DNA of 64,000 nt. Origin: Corynebacterium argentoratense DSM 44202 (GTDB lineage Bacteria > Actinomycetota > Actinomycetes > Mycobacteriales > Mycobacteriaceae). Position 1 is the first letter of the stretch, and the number at the start of each line of letters is the position of its first letter. This document shows, one piece after another, positions 32,434-45,303 of this stretch. The stretch covers positions 62,001-126,000 of the forward strand of contig NC_022198.1 in the NCBI RefSeq assembly GCF_000590555.1, given 5' to 3'. The notes under the pieces are model-generated. The model saw only the letters and a program-made list of their open reading frames with translations. It was not told the DNA's origin and searched no databases. The position numbers and the translations under genes are program-made.

Positions 32434-33369
32434 ATGACACACTCGGGGGCAATTATTTACAGCGGGGTACTTTCGCCGTCACGACGAGCAGCACTATTCA
32501 GCGCGTACAGCGAAGGAGAGTTCAGCCTTGTCTACACAGCGGCTTATATGAAGACCGAATTGTGGCTGTCACTGACTCCACAGGAGCAGCTCATCGCGAA
32601 GGCAGTGGCAGCAACTGCAAGGCGCAAGCGTGCTGCAGCACGGGGCTTGGCTGCGGTTGCGTGCCATGGCCTGCCGATCCCCGGCGGATTGTGGTCGCCG
32701 CAATTCCTTACTTTTTCGGATGCTACTAAACGCGCACGACGATATTCAGTTGACCTATTACCAACTCGCTTCGGGGAGGCACGGGCGCTATCGTTGCTCG
32801 ACAGCATCGTTGACGTTGGGAGCGTTCACAGCATTGAGGCGGCGCTGATCGCAGCAGAGCATCACGTGCGGACCCACCCTAAGGACTTGGCACGGGTGCG
32901 CAGCGCCCTGGCAGAAGCTCAGGATGTGCGTAACGCCGCAGGTATTCGCGCTCTAGCATCCGTGCTGAGCGCCACCAGTGAGAGCCCCCGCGAGTCCGAA
33001 TTAAAATACGCCATGTGGCAGGAGCGGCTGCCGACTCCTCTAGCGCAGGCCAGGGTGGTGACAAGCGGGGGACGCTTTGTGGCACGGCCGGACTTCTTTT
33101 TCGAGGAGCAGGCGGTGGTGGTTGAATACGACGGCATAGAAAAACACACAGGCGCTTTCGGCACGGCTGTCGATGAGTCCCTGCGCCGCGAGCGAGAGCG
33201 CGAGCGGCAATTAATCAACCTTGGCATACGCGTCGTCCGTTTTGATCGTCGTACCTTTAGCGATGGTTCTGCCATGCTTGCGCTTCGTCAGGCGTTGTCT
33301 AGCCAGTATGCGCCGTTGGTTGCTCCGCGATATCGGATCGAAGGGGGTCAGCCTGCATGGCGGAGCTAG
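32434..33369 (+). CDS. DUF559-type (Vsr-like, PD-(D/E)XK) nuclease-fold protein between two palindromes
   Basis: The 311-residue protein has an N-terminal region of unknown fold containing GLAAVACHGLPIPGG, a pattern common in actinobacterial proteins of this type. Its C-terminal nuclease-like domain has Glu187/Glu189, RPDFFF (Asp220), VVEYDGIEKH (Glu231, Asp233, Lys237), then RRERERERQLINLGIRVVRFDRRTF. This follows the E-x-D-x-E-x-D/K layout of DUF559/Vsr-type endonucleases. GAGGGGG precedes the ATG. It is the only plus-strand gene between the minus-strand lldD and leuA genes and is flanked at 33 and 53 bp by PE5 and PE6. Catalytic activity is inferred only. Confidence 0.75.
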   Translation: MTHSGAIIYSGVLSPSRRAALFSAYSEGEFSLVYTAAYMKTELWLSLTPQEQLIAKAVAATARRKRAAARGLAAVACHGLPIPGGLWSPQFLTFSDATKRARRYSVDLLPTRFGEARALSLLDSIVDVGSVHSIEAALIAAEHHVRTHPKDLARVRSALAEAQDVRNAAGIRALASVLSATSESPRESELKYAMWQERLPTPLAQARVVTSGGRFVARPDFFFEEQAVVVEYDGIEKHTGAFGTAVDESLRRERERERQLINLGIRVVRFDRRTFSDGSAMLALRQALSSQYAPLVAPRYRIEGGQPAWRS

Positions 33370-33421
33370 GCCGCATGGCGGGTAGGCGGCGGATGCACAC
33401 CGGCGGATGTGCACCGACGGA

Positions 33422-33506
33422 TACAAAAAACCGGCAGATTTGCCCATTGTGCGACGGCCACCTGGGAAAATAAACCGTCGGAAGCAAAATCTGCCGGTTT
33501 TTTGTA
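33422..33506 (-). repeat. Palindromic element PE6, right flank of the DUF559 unit
   Basis: The arms 33422-33441 and 33487-33506 pair perfectly over 20 bp (TACAAAAAACCGGCAGATTT). On the minus strand the loop has TTTTCCCAGGTGGC. The stem differs from PE5 by one paired change (G-C to A-T), so the pairing has been kept. Orientation is opposite to PE5. Confidence 0.85.
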
Positions 33507-33557
33507 CGACTTCTCGATGTGCAATGGGTGCAGCGCCCATCGTGGGCGCTGCGTTGA

Positions 33558-35575
<2,018 letters not shown>

Positions 35576-35744
35576 CTGTGTGGGATGGGCTTTCCAAACT
35601 GGGGGTGATGACGTCGCGTTGTGTTGCGGCGGGCTGGGAGGTTGTAGCGGTCCGAGGCCTGGTTCGCGTGTACGGCGTTGCCTTTTATTCTGCTGTTTCC
35701 TGCAGTGACCCTAAGAGGGTCGAACGATCTGATGCTTGTGGGGT
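35576..35744. other. Gap between the leuA leader and a DMT transporter gene
   Basis: Between the leuA leader and the transporter stop codon there is no gene. One TGACGTCGCG motif lies at 35609-35618. Confidence 0.5.
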
Positions 35745-36707
35745 TTAAGCGTCGGTGCTTTGTGCAGGTGAAGCCTCGCTGTCAGAACCTGTGGCTTCTG
35801 CATCTTCTTCGGCGGTTGTTTCGGCACCTTTAATAGACAGTGCGATGGCGGCTGCGAACATTGCGATGAGAGCAGCGCCCATCCAGAGGTATTGGATGCC
35901 TTCGATTTGGAATTTCTCGCCGAGGATGAGGTAGCCGAGGGTGAATGCGACGATGGGTTCGCCGATGGTCATCGCTGGCAGGGACTGTTTGAGGTTGCCG
36001 GCGTTGAAGGAAAATTGCTGCATGACGGTTCCGACGGTCGCGGAGAACACGAGCATGTAGGGCTCCCAGTTGAGCACCAGGCCCAGTGGACCGTAGTGGA
36101 GGAAGATGTCCACCACAGCCTTGGACAGTACGGCGACGTAGCCGAAGATTCCGCCAGTGATGACGCCCAGCAGCAGTGCTTTATATTTTTGGGGTCCGCG
36201 CTTGGCGATGTAGTCCAGTAGTAAGAAGCCTGCGATGCCGATGATAAGTGCGGGGATCCACCTGTTCAGTGGCGGGTGGGTGAGCCCTGCGGCCGGTTTA
36301 CCCATGATGACCAGGATGGCGACGGCGGCAGTCAGTACACTAGACCAGAACATCTCTCCGAAACCGACGCGGCGTCGTGCGTAGTGTGCTTCGAGGGGGA
36401 AGGTCAGCATCAGTTTGAGCACCAGGATTGGTTGCACGATGAGCACGGTGCCGAAGCCGAAGGCGACTGCTTGGAGGCCGTAGGCGATTAGTGCTGTGGA
36501 TGTTCCTGCCCACCACATGGGTTGCCGCAGGGCAGCGACGAATGCTTCGCGGCTGTCCCCTGGGGCGTCTTGGGCGATGCGGTGTCGCACGACGGTACCC
36601 CAGGCAATGGTCATTGCCGAGGCGAACGCGAAGAGCACCGCTAGGTAGGAGTTGTGCACCCGAAAAACCCTAGTAGATTGGCGCGGGGTTTGCGTAGATA
36701 TTAGCAT
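35745..36707 (-). CDS. DMT/EamA-like integral membrane transporter (320 aa)
   Basis: This protein has about nine to ten hydrophobic helices in two similar halves, and a Glu/Ala/Ser-rich cytoplasmic tail. The second half contains MTIGEPIVAFTLGYLILGEKF, the pattern of EamA-type carriers. Substrate unknown; the location beside leuA and the branched-chain exporter genes hints at amino acid or metabolite traffic but does not show it. The start is uncertain: ATG 36707 has only a weak ribosome site, and a GTG about 50 bp inside is possible. Confidence 0.78.
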   Translation of the reverse strand: MLISTQTPRQSTRVFRVHNSYLAVLFAFASAMTIAWGTVVRHRIAQDAPGDSREAFVAALRQPMWWAGTSTALIAYGLQAVAFGFGTVLIVQPILVLKLMLTFPLEAHYARRRVGFGEMFWSSVLTAAVAILVIMGKPAAGLTHPPLNRWIPALIIGIAGFLLLDYIAKRGPQKYKALLLGVITGGIFGYVAVLSKAVVDIFLHYGPLGLVLNWEPYMLVFSATVGTVMQQFSFNAGNLKQSLPAMTIGEPIVAFTLGYLILGEKFQIEGIQYLWMGAALIAMFAAAIALSIKGAETTAEEDAEATGSDSEASPAQSTDA

Positions 36708-36808
36708 TTCCTGGCGTGGAATGTCGCGGTCTCGTGCTCTCCTCTGATCTCTTTTACCTGCTGTTTAGTTGTTTTGTGTGCCATGTTCGGTGTGGGAAGG
36801 TGTGATTA

Positions 36809-37585
36809 ATGACGTCGCGTTCGACTGTCGGTCCCCAGTTGTTTGCGGTGTCGGTGGGTTTGGTGCCGTTGGGGTTGGCGTTTGGCGTGTTGATTGCGCA
36901 GTCGGGGTTTGCTTGGTGGTGGGCGCCGTTGTTTTCTGTCCTCATTTATGCGGGTTCGATGGAGTTTTTGGGTGTGGGTTTGGTTTTGGGTGGGGTGAGC
37001 GTTGCGGGTGCTGCGCTGACGTCGTTGATGGTGAATTTTCGCCATATCTTTTATGGCTTGACGTATCCGCGGGAGGTGGTGCGGGGGAGGTTGGCCCGGG
37101 CGTATGTGACGTACTCGTTGACAGATGAGACGTATGCGATTGTGTCGGCGGTTCGGGCTGTGGGACCGGTGGCTGATCCCGCTCGGGCTACTGATTGTTC
37201 CTTCAATCCAGCCGACTCGCATGGGCTTGCTGAGCAGAGTTCCACTCAGGGTTTGTTGCAACTGTCAGGCCGTGAGTTGTTGGTGGTGCATGTGGTGTGC
37301 CAGTCCGTGTGGGTTGTGTCGGGTATTGTGGGCGCGGTGGCGTCGTATGTGGTGCCGGAGAGTGTGCATGGCGTGGAGTTCGCGTTGACCGCGCTGTTTA
37401 TTGTTTTGGCGTTGGAGTCATTGCCGCCCGGCCGTTGGTGGTTGCCGGTAGGAGCAGCTGCGCTAGTGGGGGTTGTGGCTTCTGTTGTGGTGCCTGGTCG
37501 GATGTTGGCAGCGGCGTTGAGTGCGTATTGGTTGTTGCTGTTGGGGGCATATGTTCTTGGGGGTTCGTCTCGTGTGGGGCGTTAA
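36809..37585 (+). CDS. brnF: Branched-chain amino acid exporter large subunit (AzlC/BrnF family)
   Basis: BrnF, with BrnE, exports isoleucine, leucine and methionine in C. glutamicum. The 258-residue protein has the AzlC signature GLVPLGLAFGVLIAQSGFAWWWAPLFS, YAGSMEFLGVGLVLGG and NFRHIFYGL. A loop at about residues 118-150 (DPARATDCSFNPADSHGLAEQ) is longer than I expect for the family. GGAAGG precedes the ATG. It overlaps brnE by 14 bp. Confidence 0.85.
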   Translation: MTSRSTVGPQLFAVSVGLVPLGLAFGVLIAQSGFAWWWAPLFSVLIYAGSMEFLGVGLVLGGVSVAGAALTSLMVNFRHIFYGLTYPREVVRGRLARAYVTYSLTDETYAIVSAVRAVGPVADPARATDCSFNPADSHGLAEQSSTQGLLQLSGRELLVVHVVCQSVWVVSGIVGAVASYVVPESVHGVEFALTALFIVLALESLPPGRWWLPVGAAALVGVVASVVVPGRMLAAALSAYWLLLLGAYVLGGSSRVGR

Positions 37586-37955
37586 TTCTCCTGGTGCGTG
37601 GGGCTTGCCGCAGGGGGTTACTCCGGTGTATGCGTTGTCGGTGTTGCTGGCTGTGGGCGGGGTGACTGTGTTGTTGCGTTGGCTACCTTTTGTGGCAGCG
37701 CGTATGGTGGCGCGCTCGGGTTTCGCGCGGGTGTTGCGTTTGTTTATGCCGGTGGGGGTGATGGTCGTGCTGGTGGTTTATTGTGTGCGTGGTGTGCTCG
37801 ATGATGCCGTAGCGGCTGGGGGTGGGCGCGGTTATGTTGCGGTTGTTGCGGCTGTGATGGTGACCGTTGGAGTGCATTGGTGGCGGCGCTCCGCGGCGTC
37901 ATCAATTCTGGTGGGGACTGTTTGTTATGTGCTTTTGGCTAGCTTGTGGCTGTAG
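37572..37955 (+). CDS. brnE: Branched-chain amino acid exporter small subunit (AzlD/BrnE family)
   Basis: This small membrane protein has about four helices and the AzlD-type pattern LRWLPFVAARMVARSGFARVLRLFMPVGVMVVLVVY. I start at GTG 37572 (127 aa), giving a 14-bp overlap with brnF and coupled translation; a GTG at 37629 would give 108 residues, the length I recall for C. glutamicum BrnE. No Lrp-type regulator gene is next to the pair here. Confidence 0.78.
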   Translation: MWGVNSPGAWGLPQGVTPVYALSVLLAVGGVTVLLRWLPFVAARMVARSGFARVLRLFMPVGVMVVLVVYCVRGVLDDAVAAGGGRGYVAVVAAVMVTVGVHWWRRSAASSILVGTVCYVLLASLWL

Positions 37956-38020
37956 GTGGGTTGCGGTGCGGTAGCATTAGCGGGAAGTAAGATACCTGTC
38001 TTCCGAAAGGTGGAATCCTC

Positions 38021-40347
<2,327 letters not shown>

Positions 40348-40367
40348 TTTTTGTGCGCTGGGGGTGG

Positions 40368-40407
40368 AAAAGGGTGGTCGCGGTGTTTTTTGTCGACCAC
40401 CCTTTTT
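40368..40407 (+). terminator. Terminator of lysC-asd
   Basis: AAAAGGGTGGTCG pairs with CGACCACCCTTTT, 13-nt loop, T5 tail. Confidence 0.92.
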
Positions 40408-40676
40408 GTGTTGTTGGCTAGCCGGTGTGGGCGCATTGGTGTGCTCCTTTCACTGCATGTGGTTTTCTTGTGCCACCGTGTGTACCACAGTGTTGACAAT
40501 TGCAGCGCTTACCTTGTTGAAGTTGTTGCGCAGTAGGGGTCTGAGGTGTAGTCTAATGATGGCGTTGAGCTGGAATTTTGCTGAAATCCTGTGGATATGT
40601 CCCCTTTTATGGAAATTTCCTGTCATCAGTGCTAGCGTGACCAGAGAAGTTTTTCCAATTTTTTTAGGAGTTTATT
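40408..40676 (+). promoter_or_regulatory. Upstream region of the surface-protein gene
   Basis: About 270 nt without a gene. A TTGACA-type -35 element (near 40492) and a TAGTCTAAT -10-like stretch (near 40551) are present but are too far apart to be one promoter. A TTAGGAG ribosome site lies just before the ATG at 40677. I cannot fix the start point. Confidence 0.4.
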
Positions 40677-42071
40677 ATGCGGCGTTCTTTTGCTGCTGTA
40701 GCGGCTGCGTCCGCTTTCGCTTTGAGTGTGCATGCTGCACCTGCTTTCGCTGAAGAGGCTGAGCAGCCGGTTCCCGCTGAGGCTGCACCGGCACCTGCTG
40801 AGGCTGCACCGGCACCTGCTGAGGCTGCACCGGCACCTGCTGCGGCTGCACCGGCACCTGCTGAGGCTGCACCGGCATCTGCTGAGGCTGCACCGGGTAA
40901 AGAAGCTGAAGGTGAAAAAGAGGGCGAAAAGCCTGCTCTGAACATCGGCGATAACGGCTACGTTCAGCCCGAAAACGGTTTCACCCGTGGCGAGGTCGTT
41001 AAGACCGAAGAGAAGTTCACCAACGACAAGGGTTGCAACAACTGCACCCGCACCACCGAGACCATCAGCAATAAGGTCAACCTCGAGGGTGCTGCAGTGT
41101 TCAACATGGGTCTGAAGGACTACTCCAACAACGGCTTCACCAAGAAGGTCTGGAATCCCAACAACCACCCGAACCTCAACCCTGAGGGTGACAAGAACCC
41201 CGAGGGCGCTGGTCCCGGCAACGTTGAGATGCAGCATTACCTACTCGGCAAGAGCATCATCGCTTGGCGCCCGGTGTTCGCTACCGACTACCCGATGAGC
41301 ACCGCTGAGATCACTATCGATCTGCCGGATGAAGGCTACGTGGCTTCTGACGCTACCAGCTGGTACGTCGACCGTTACCTGCCTGCTGTCGCTGGTAAGC
41401 AACAGCCTTACAAGAACAAGCTGGTTCCTTCCGAGGTAACTGTGGTGGGCAAGAAAGCTACCGTCAAGTTCGCTTCCCCGATCGACGCTTACAGTGGTTG
41501 GGCTGGTGTCTTCACCAAGGACTACGGTGTGGAGGGCTTCGACAAGATCAAGAACGCCAACAAAGAGGCCACCATGAAGGTCACTGGCGAGTGGGACGTC
41601 GAGAAGATCAAGAAGATGAAGGAAGAGGCTGAGAAGGACGGCAAGACCCTCTACGGCAACCCCATCGCTTTCAAAGATGGCTCCCTCGAGAAGGTCACCG
41701 AGACCTGCGATTGCCCTCCGGAAGATGAGCCCGGTAACCCCGGTCACAAGCCCAGCAACCCCTCTGGTTCCTCTGACGTGCCTGGTTGGTTGATCCCCAT
41801 TGCTGCTATTCCGCTGATCCCGGCTCTGGTTGGTTCTTCCACTGGTTCCTCCACCCCGGCTCCTCAGGCTCCTGCAGCTCCTGTTGCACAGGCTCCGGCT
41901 GCTGAAGCTCCCGTGAAGGGCATTGAGAAGGGTGTTGCAAAGCAGCAGGCTCCCGCCGCTTCCGAGAAGCGCGTGCTTGCTAACACCGGTGCTGACGTTG
42001 CTGGCCTCGCTGGCTTCGGCGCTGCACTGATGGCTGCCGGCGCTTTCGTCGCTGGTCGCCGCCGCAAGTAA
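40677..42071 (+). CDS. Sortase-anchored surface protein with LANTG signal and Pro/Ala/Glu repeats
   Basis: The 464-residue protein has a signal peptide (MRRSFAAVAAASAFALSVHA, cut after about Ala25), a tandem heptapeptide region EAAPAPA (about 34-74), a folded domain of about 280 residues with two close Cys pairs (GCNNC and TCDC), a Pro/Gly/Ser region, a hydrophobic stretch WLIPIAAIPLIPALVG, and a C-terminal cell-wall sorting signal: LANTG (434-438), a hydrophobic helix and RRRK. LAxTG motifs are used by class E sortases in high-GC Gram-positives. No sortase gene lies here. The folded domain is unknown to me. Confidence 0.85.
   Translation: MRRSFAAVAAASAFALSVHAAPAFAEEAEQPVPAEAAPAPAEAAPAPAEAAPAPAAAAPAPAEAAPASAEAAPGKEAEGEKEGEKPALNIGDNGYVQPENGFTRGEVVKTEEKFTNDKGCNNCTRTTETISNKVNLEGAAVFNMGLKDYSNNGFTKKVWNPNNHPNLNPEGDKNPEGAGPGNVEMQHYLLGKSIIAWRPVFATDYPMSTAEITIDLPDEGYVASDATSWYVDRYLPAVAGKQQPYKNKLVPSEVTVVGKKATVKFASPIDAYSGWAGVFTKDYGVEGFDKIKNANKEATMKVTGEWDVEKIKKMKEEAEKDGKTLYGNPIAFKDGSLEKVTETCDCPPEDEPGNPGHKPSNPSGSSDVPGWLIPIAAIPLIPALVGSSTGSSTPAPQAPAAPVAQAPAAEAPVKGIEKGVAKQQAPAASEKRVLANTGADVAGLAGFGAALMAAGAFVAGRRRK
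40776..40896 (+). repeat. 21-bp coding tandem repeat in the surface-protein gene
   Basis: Five complete copies and one partial copy of GCTGAGGCTGCACCGGCACC(T). Copies 1-3 are identical; copies 4 and 5 have one change each. The unit is a multiple of three, so copy-number change would lengthen or shorten the stalk without a frameshift. Confidence 0.95.
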
Positions 42072-42084
42072 CATCACAACTTAG

Positions 42085-42106
42085 TCGGGCCCCGCGGGGC
42101 CCGACG
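42085..42106 (+). terminator. GC-rich palindrome after the surface-protein gene
   Basis: GTCGGGCCCCGCGGGGCCCGAC is a perfect palindrome 14 bp after the stop codon. It has no T-run, so it is a hairpin rather than a classical terminator. Confidence 0.6.
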
Positions 42107-42112
42107 GGTTAA

Positions 42113-42152
42113 ATAACGCCCGCCGCACTGTTTAGTGCTGGCGGGCATTATG
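42113..42152. terminator. Bidirectional terminator between the surface-protein gene and sigC
   Basis: ATAACGCCCGCC-GC-ACT pairs with AGT-GC-T-GGCGGGCATTAT, followed by T6 a few bases later. It separates two convergent genes. Confidence 0.8.
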
Positions 42153-42173
42153 CGTTTTTTGATGCGCTGTTTT

Positions 42174-42755
42174 TTAGATGGCGCGCAGTCCCGGCGAGTC
42201 TTCGCCGCTGTTGGTTTCGGTGGAGGCTGCGATGATGTCCGCGCGGGCGCGGGCGACGCGGGACCGGATAGTTCCTACGCGAACGCCGGCGATTTTCGCG
42301 GCCTCTTCGTAGCTAAAACCCAACACTTGGGTGAGGATCAATGCTTCACGCCGCTCTTCTGGCAGCTCGTCGATGAGCAATCGGGCGTCGACCCACTCGG
42401 ACCAAGAATTAGACGTCGGGGTGGTAGCTTGTGCGTCTTCGTATTCGGTTGCGGACTTCAGCGGTCGGGCTCGATCGTGGCGGATGCTATCTACCCATGT
42501 GCGGCGCGCAAGGGAAAGGATCCATGTGCGGGCGCTGGAGCGTGCGGCGAAGCGGGGCAGTGCCCCTAGGACGCGCAAGAAGGTTTCTTGGGTGAGGTCA
42601 TCGGCAGTGTCGGGGCTGCTGAGGTGCGCGAGCAAACGCCAGACGTCTTTGTGTGTGGCACCGATGAATTCATCGAGGGCCTGACGGTCACCACGGCCGG
42701 CTTTGAGCGCTAGCTGGGTGACGTAGGCGTCGGTTTCTACGTCGGCATAGGTCAC
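42174..42755 (-). CDS. sigC: ECF sigma factor SigC
   Basis: This 193-residue sigma-70 family ECF factor has region 2 (VWRLLAHLSSPDTADDLTQETFLRVLGALPRF...RTWILSLARRTWVDSIRHDRAR) and region 4 (LPEERREALILTQVLGFSYEEAAKIAGVRVGTIRSRVARARADI). It starts at GTG 42755. In C. glutamicum sigC has the same position between asd and katA and responds to the state of the aa3 oxidase. No anti-sigma gene is adjacent. Confidence 0.9.
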   Translation of the reverse strand: MTYADVETDAYVTQLALKAGRGDRQALDEFIGATHKDVWRLLAHLSSPDTADDLTQETFLRVLGALPRFAARSSARTWILSLARRTWVDSIRHDRARPLKSATEYEDAQATTPTSNSWSEWVDARLLIDELPEERREALILTQVLGFSYEEAAKIAGVRVGTIRSRVARARADIIAASTETNSGEDSPGLRAI

Positions 42756-43051
42756 GGTGTTCTACTTTAGCAGGGGGTGCTTTTGCCTAGTGACTTTCCA
42801 GGGTAGTGCGCAGGGTGTGGCAAGCTGTCGTGTGCGCTGGCTGAGTGGTGCGTGCCCGATCATAGCTAAGTATTAATAGGTTTCCAATTGATTGGCTCGA
42901 AATGGTTTGCGGTTTTTCCTATAGAGGTGTAGCTTATGAATTGTGAGAAATTCATAGGGCTGACTTAAGTCTTGTGCTCGAGTAACCCAGCGGACCAGCC
43001 CCCGCTGTACACACGGACCTGGCCCACACTTCGTAAAAAAAGGAGCAACGC
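42756..43051 (+). promoter_or_regulatory. Divergent sigC-katA promoter region
   Basis: A 296-nt spacer with an AT-rich centre. An inverted repeat TATGAATT/AATTCATA (42935-42942, 42949-42956) is the clearest operator-like feature, about 95 bp before katA. ATAG motifs near 42861-42880 are spaced roughly like parts of an OxyR site, but the full pattern is not there. AGGAGC precedes katA. Confidence 0.45.
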
Positions 43052-44611
43052 ATGACCAACCAGTCTGCATCTAACAACACTCCCACCGTTGACGACATCG
43101 TCAACCGCGGCCAGTGCCCCGTCGCCCACGGCGCTACAACCTCTCTCGCTGGCGCTCCTGTTGCCAGCGAGAACCACTCCATCACCACCGGCCAGCAGGG
43201 AAGCGTCGCGCTGCACGACTTCCACCTGATCGAAAAGCTCGCTCACTTCAACCGCGAGCGTGTCCCGGAGCGCGTCGTCCACGCTAAGGGCTCCGGCGCT
43301 TTTGGCGAGCTGACCGTCACCGAGGACATGTCTCCGTACACCTGCGCGGCACTGTTCCAGAAGGGCACCGTCACCCCGATGCTCGCCCGCTTCTCCACTG
43401 TCGCCGGTGAGCAGGGCTCTCCTGATGCATGGCGCGACGTCCGTGGTTTCTCTCTGAAGTTCTACACCTCTGAGGGTAACTACGACATCGTCGGCAACAA
43501 CACCCCCGTGTTCTTCATCCGTGACGGCATCAAGTTCCCCGACTTCATTCACTCTCAGAAGCGCCTCCCGGGTTCCGGCCTGCGAGATGCGAACATGCAG
43601 TGGGATTTCTGGACCCGCACTCCTGAGTCCGCACACCAGGTCACCTACCTCATGGGCGACCGCGGCATCCCGAAGGACTTCCGCCACATGGACGGCTTCG
43701 GTTCCCACACCTACCAGTGGATTAACGAAGCTGGCGAGCGTTTCTGGGTGAAGTACCACTTCAAGACCCGTCAGGGCTGGGAAACCCTCACCGATGCTGA
43801 GGCAACCGAGCTTGCTGGTCAGGACGCCGATTCCTCCCGCACCGATCTGTACGAAGCTATCGAGCGCGGCGACTTCCCCGTCTGGGATGTTAAGGTGCAG
43901 ATCATGCCGGTCGACGAGGCAGAAGGCTACCGCTACAACCCCTTCGACCTGACGAAGACGTGGTCGCACAAGGATTACCCGTTGATCCACGTTGGTCATT
44001 TCGAGCTGAACCGCAACCCGCAGAATTTCTTCGCTCAGATCGAGCAGGCTGCGTTTGCGCCTTCTAACTTGGTTCGCGGTATCGGGTTCTCCCCGGACAA
44101 AATGCTGATCGCTCGTGTTTTCGCTTACGCCGATGCGCATCGTTACCGCGTGGGTGCGAATTCCGAGCAGTTGCCGGTGAACGCTCCGGTGTGCCCTGTG
44201 AATTCCTACTCGCAGGATGGCGCGATGACGTACTCCTTCCAGGCTCCGACTCAGCCGGTGTATTCGCCTAATGGTGAGGGCCGCGACAATGGTGCTTTAG
44301 ATCCTGAGGGTTCTTCTGGTTCGGGTGTGACTGTCGGTGTTGCCGGCGATCTGGGCCTGTGGGACACCCACGGTACTGACTTCACTCGTGGTGCTTACGT
44401 GCAGCATGCCGAGGATGATGATTTCATCCAGGCTGGCATCCTTGTGCGCGAGGTGCTTGATGACGCCGCGCGCGAACGCTTGGCGGGCAACATTGCGCGT
44501 GCCATGGGTGGTGTGAACGAGCGTGTCGAGCAGCAGTGCTACGAGTACTGGACCAACGTTGACGCTGACCTTGGTGCTCGTGTGAAGGAGCTTTTCCAGG
44601 CAGCTAAGTAA
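43052..44611 (+). CDS. katA: Monofunctional haem catalase
   Basis: KatA disproportionates hydrogen peroxide. The 519-residue clade-3-type catalase has [13 protein letters not shown] (distal His), [24 protein letters not shown] (distal Asn), and the proximal haem ligand Tyr in [22 protein letters not shown] lies before the ATG. Codon use is strongly biased, fitting high expression. The position next to sigC matches C. glutamicum. Confidence 0.97.
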   Translation: MTNQSASNNTPTVDDIVNRGQCPVAHGATTSLAGAPVASENHSITTGQQGSVALHDFHLIEKLAHFNRERVPERVVHAKGSGAFGELTVTEDMSPYTCAALFQKGTVTPMLARFSTVAGEQGSPDAWRDVRGFSLKFYTSEGNYDIVGNNTPVFFIRDGIKFPDFIHSQKRLPGSGLRDANMQWDFWTRTPESAHQVTYLMGDRGIPKDFRHMDGFGSHTYQWINEAGERFWVKYHFKTRQGWETLTDAEATELAGQDADSSRTDLYEAIERGDFPVWDVKVQIMPVDEAEGYRYNPFDLTKTWSHKDYPLIHVGHFELNRNPQNFFAQIEQAAFAPSNLVRGIGFSPDKMLIARVFAYADAHRYRVGANSEQLPVNAPVCPVNSYSQDGAMTYSFQAPTQPVYSPNGEGRDNGALDPEGSSGSGVTVGVAGDLGLWDTHGTDFTRGAYVQHAEDDDFIQAGILVREVLDDAARERLAGNIARAMGGVNERVEQQCYEYWTNVDADLGARVKELFQAAK

Positions 44612-44628
44612 GGCCGTCTAAGGGGTAA

Positions 44629-44676
44629 AAAAGGGCGGGCATGTTTCTTGAAGTCGAGAAGCATGCCCGCCCTTTT
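44629..44676. terminator. Bidirectional terminator between katA and the mrp operon
   Basis: AAAAGGGCGGGCATG pairs perfectly with CATGCCCGCCCTTTT (15 bp). A/T runs at both ends suit use from either side. Confidence 0.92.
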
Positions 44677-44703
44677 GTCGGCATTATGCCTACATGACAC
44701 TGA

Positions 44704-45012
44704 TTATGTTGTGTGCTGCTCCTGTTCGGTGTTGTAGATGGAGCGGCCAACATAGAAGTTCGACACGCTAGCCACCACAAGCAGGCCCACAACGGCTAAA
44801 ACCACGCGCACAAGGTTGTGCCAGTCAAACCCGCCCACAGCGGTGTCCTGGACAAACACCCCGATGACCGCCAGTGGCAACGCAACATAGCTCAGAACGC
44901 TCATCACATTGACCTTGGACAAAGCATCCGGGGCTCGCACTACAGCGATAGCCGTAACGACTGCAGCCGCAGCCGCAGCAACAAACAACACGGCAGCAAC
45001 AACACTAAGCAT
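44704..45012 (-). CDS. mrpG: Mrp antiporter subunit G
   Basis: Small membrane subunit (102 aa, three helices) with the MnhG/PhaG pattern AIAVVRAPDALSKVNVMSVLSYVALPLAVIG. It is the last gene of the mrp operon. Its ATG overlaps the mrpF stop by one base (TAATG). Confidence 0.9.
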   Translation of the reverse strand: MLSVVAAVLFVAAAAAAVVTAIAVVRAPDALSKVNVMSVLSYVALPLAVIGVFVQDTAVGGFDWHNLVRVVLAVVGLLVVASVSNFYVGRSIYNTEQEQHTT

Positions 45013-45302
45013 TAGCGGCGCCCCCTAGACAGCATCCGGGCCAACGACACTGTAGACAGGCCACCAAGCAACGCCGCTAGCACAGCAACTTCGAAGACAA
45101 TAGAGACGTCAGCAAACACGCTCCACACCAGGAACACGCCGACCATCCCGTAGAAAATCAGATCGGACATCACAATCCGAACCGCAGCACTGCGGGTGCG
45201 CACAACAATCACCAAACCGACCGCAATACACAACGCGAACGCTGCAATTCCGGCGCACGAAACCCAACCAAACCAAGTCGGTACAGACTCAAAATTCAAC
45301 AC
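45012..45302 (-). CDS. mrpF: Mrp antiporter subunit F
   Basis: A 96-residue three-helix membrane subunit with the MnhF pattern VVRTRSAAVRIVMSDLIFYGMVGVFLVWS. GTG start one base after the mrpE stop; overlaps mrpG by one base. Part of the multi-subunit cation/proton antiporter. Confidence 0.9.
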   Translation of the reverse strand: MLNFESVPTWFGWVSCAGIAAFALCIAVGLVIVVRTRSAAVRIVMSDLIFYGMVGVFLVWSVFADVSIVFEVAVLAALLGGLSTVSLARMLSRGRR

Positions 45303-45303
45303 C

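Noticed and set aside
33530..33552. Hairpin after leuA as a strong terminator
   Set aside because: A 10-bp stem GCAGCGCCCA/TGGGCGCTGC is present but has no T-run on the leuA strand; too weak to list.
40776..40896. Regular short repeats that could suggest a CRISPR array
   Set aside because: Units are 21 bp, directly abutting with no spacers, and in frame inside a surface-protein gene.
42855..42900. OxyR-type site upstream of katA
   Set aside because: ATAG motifs are present but the four-part spacing of the OxyR consensus is not met.
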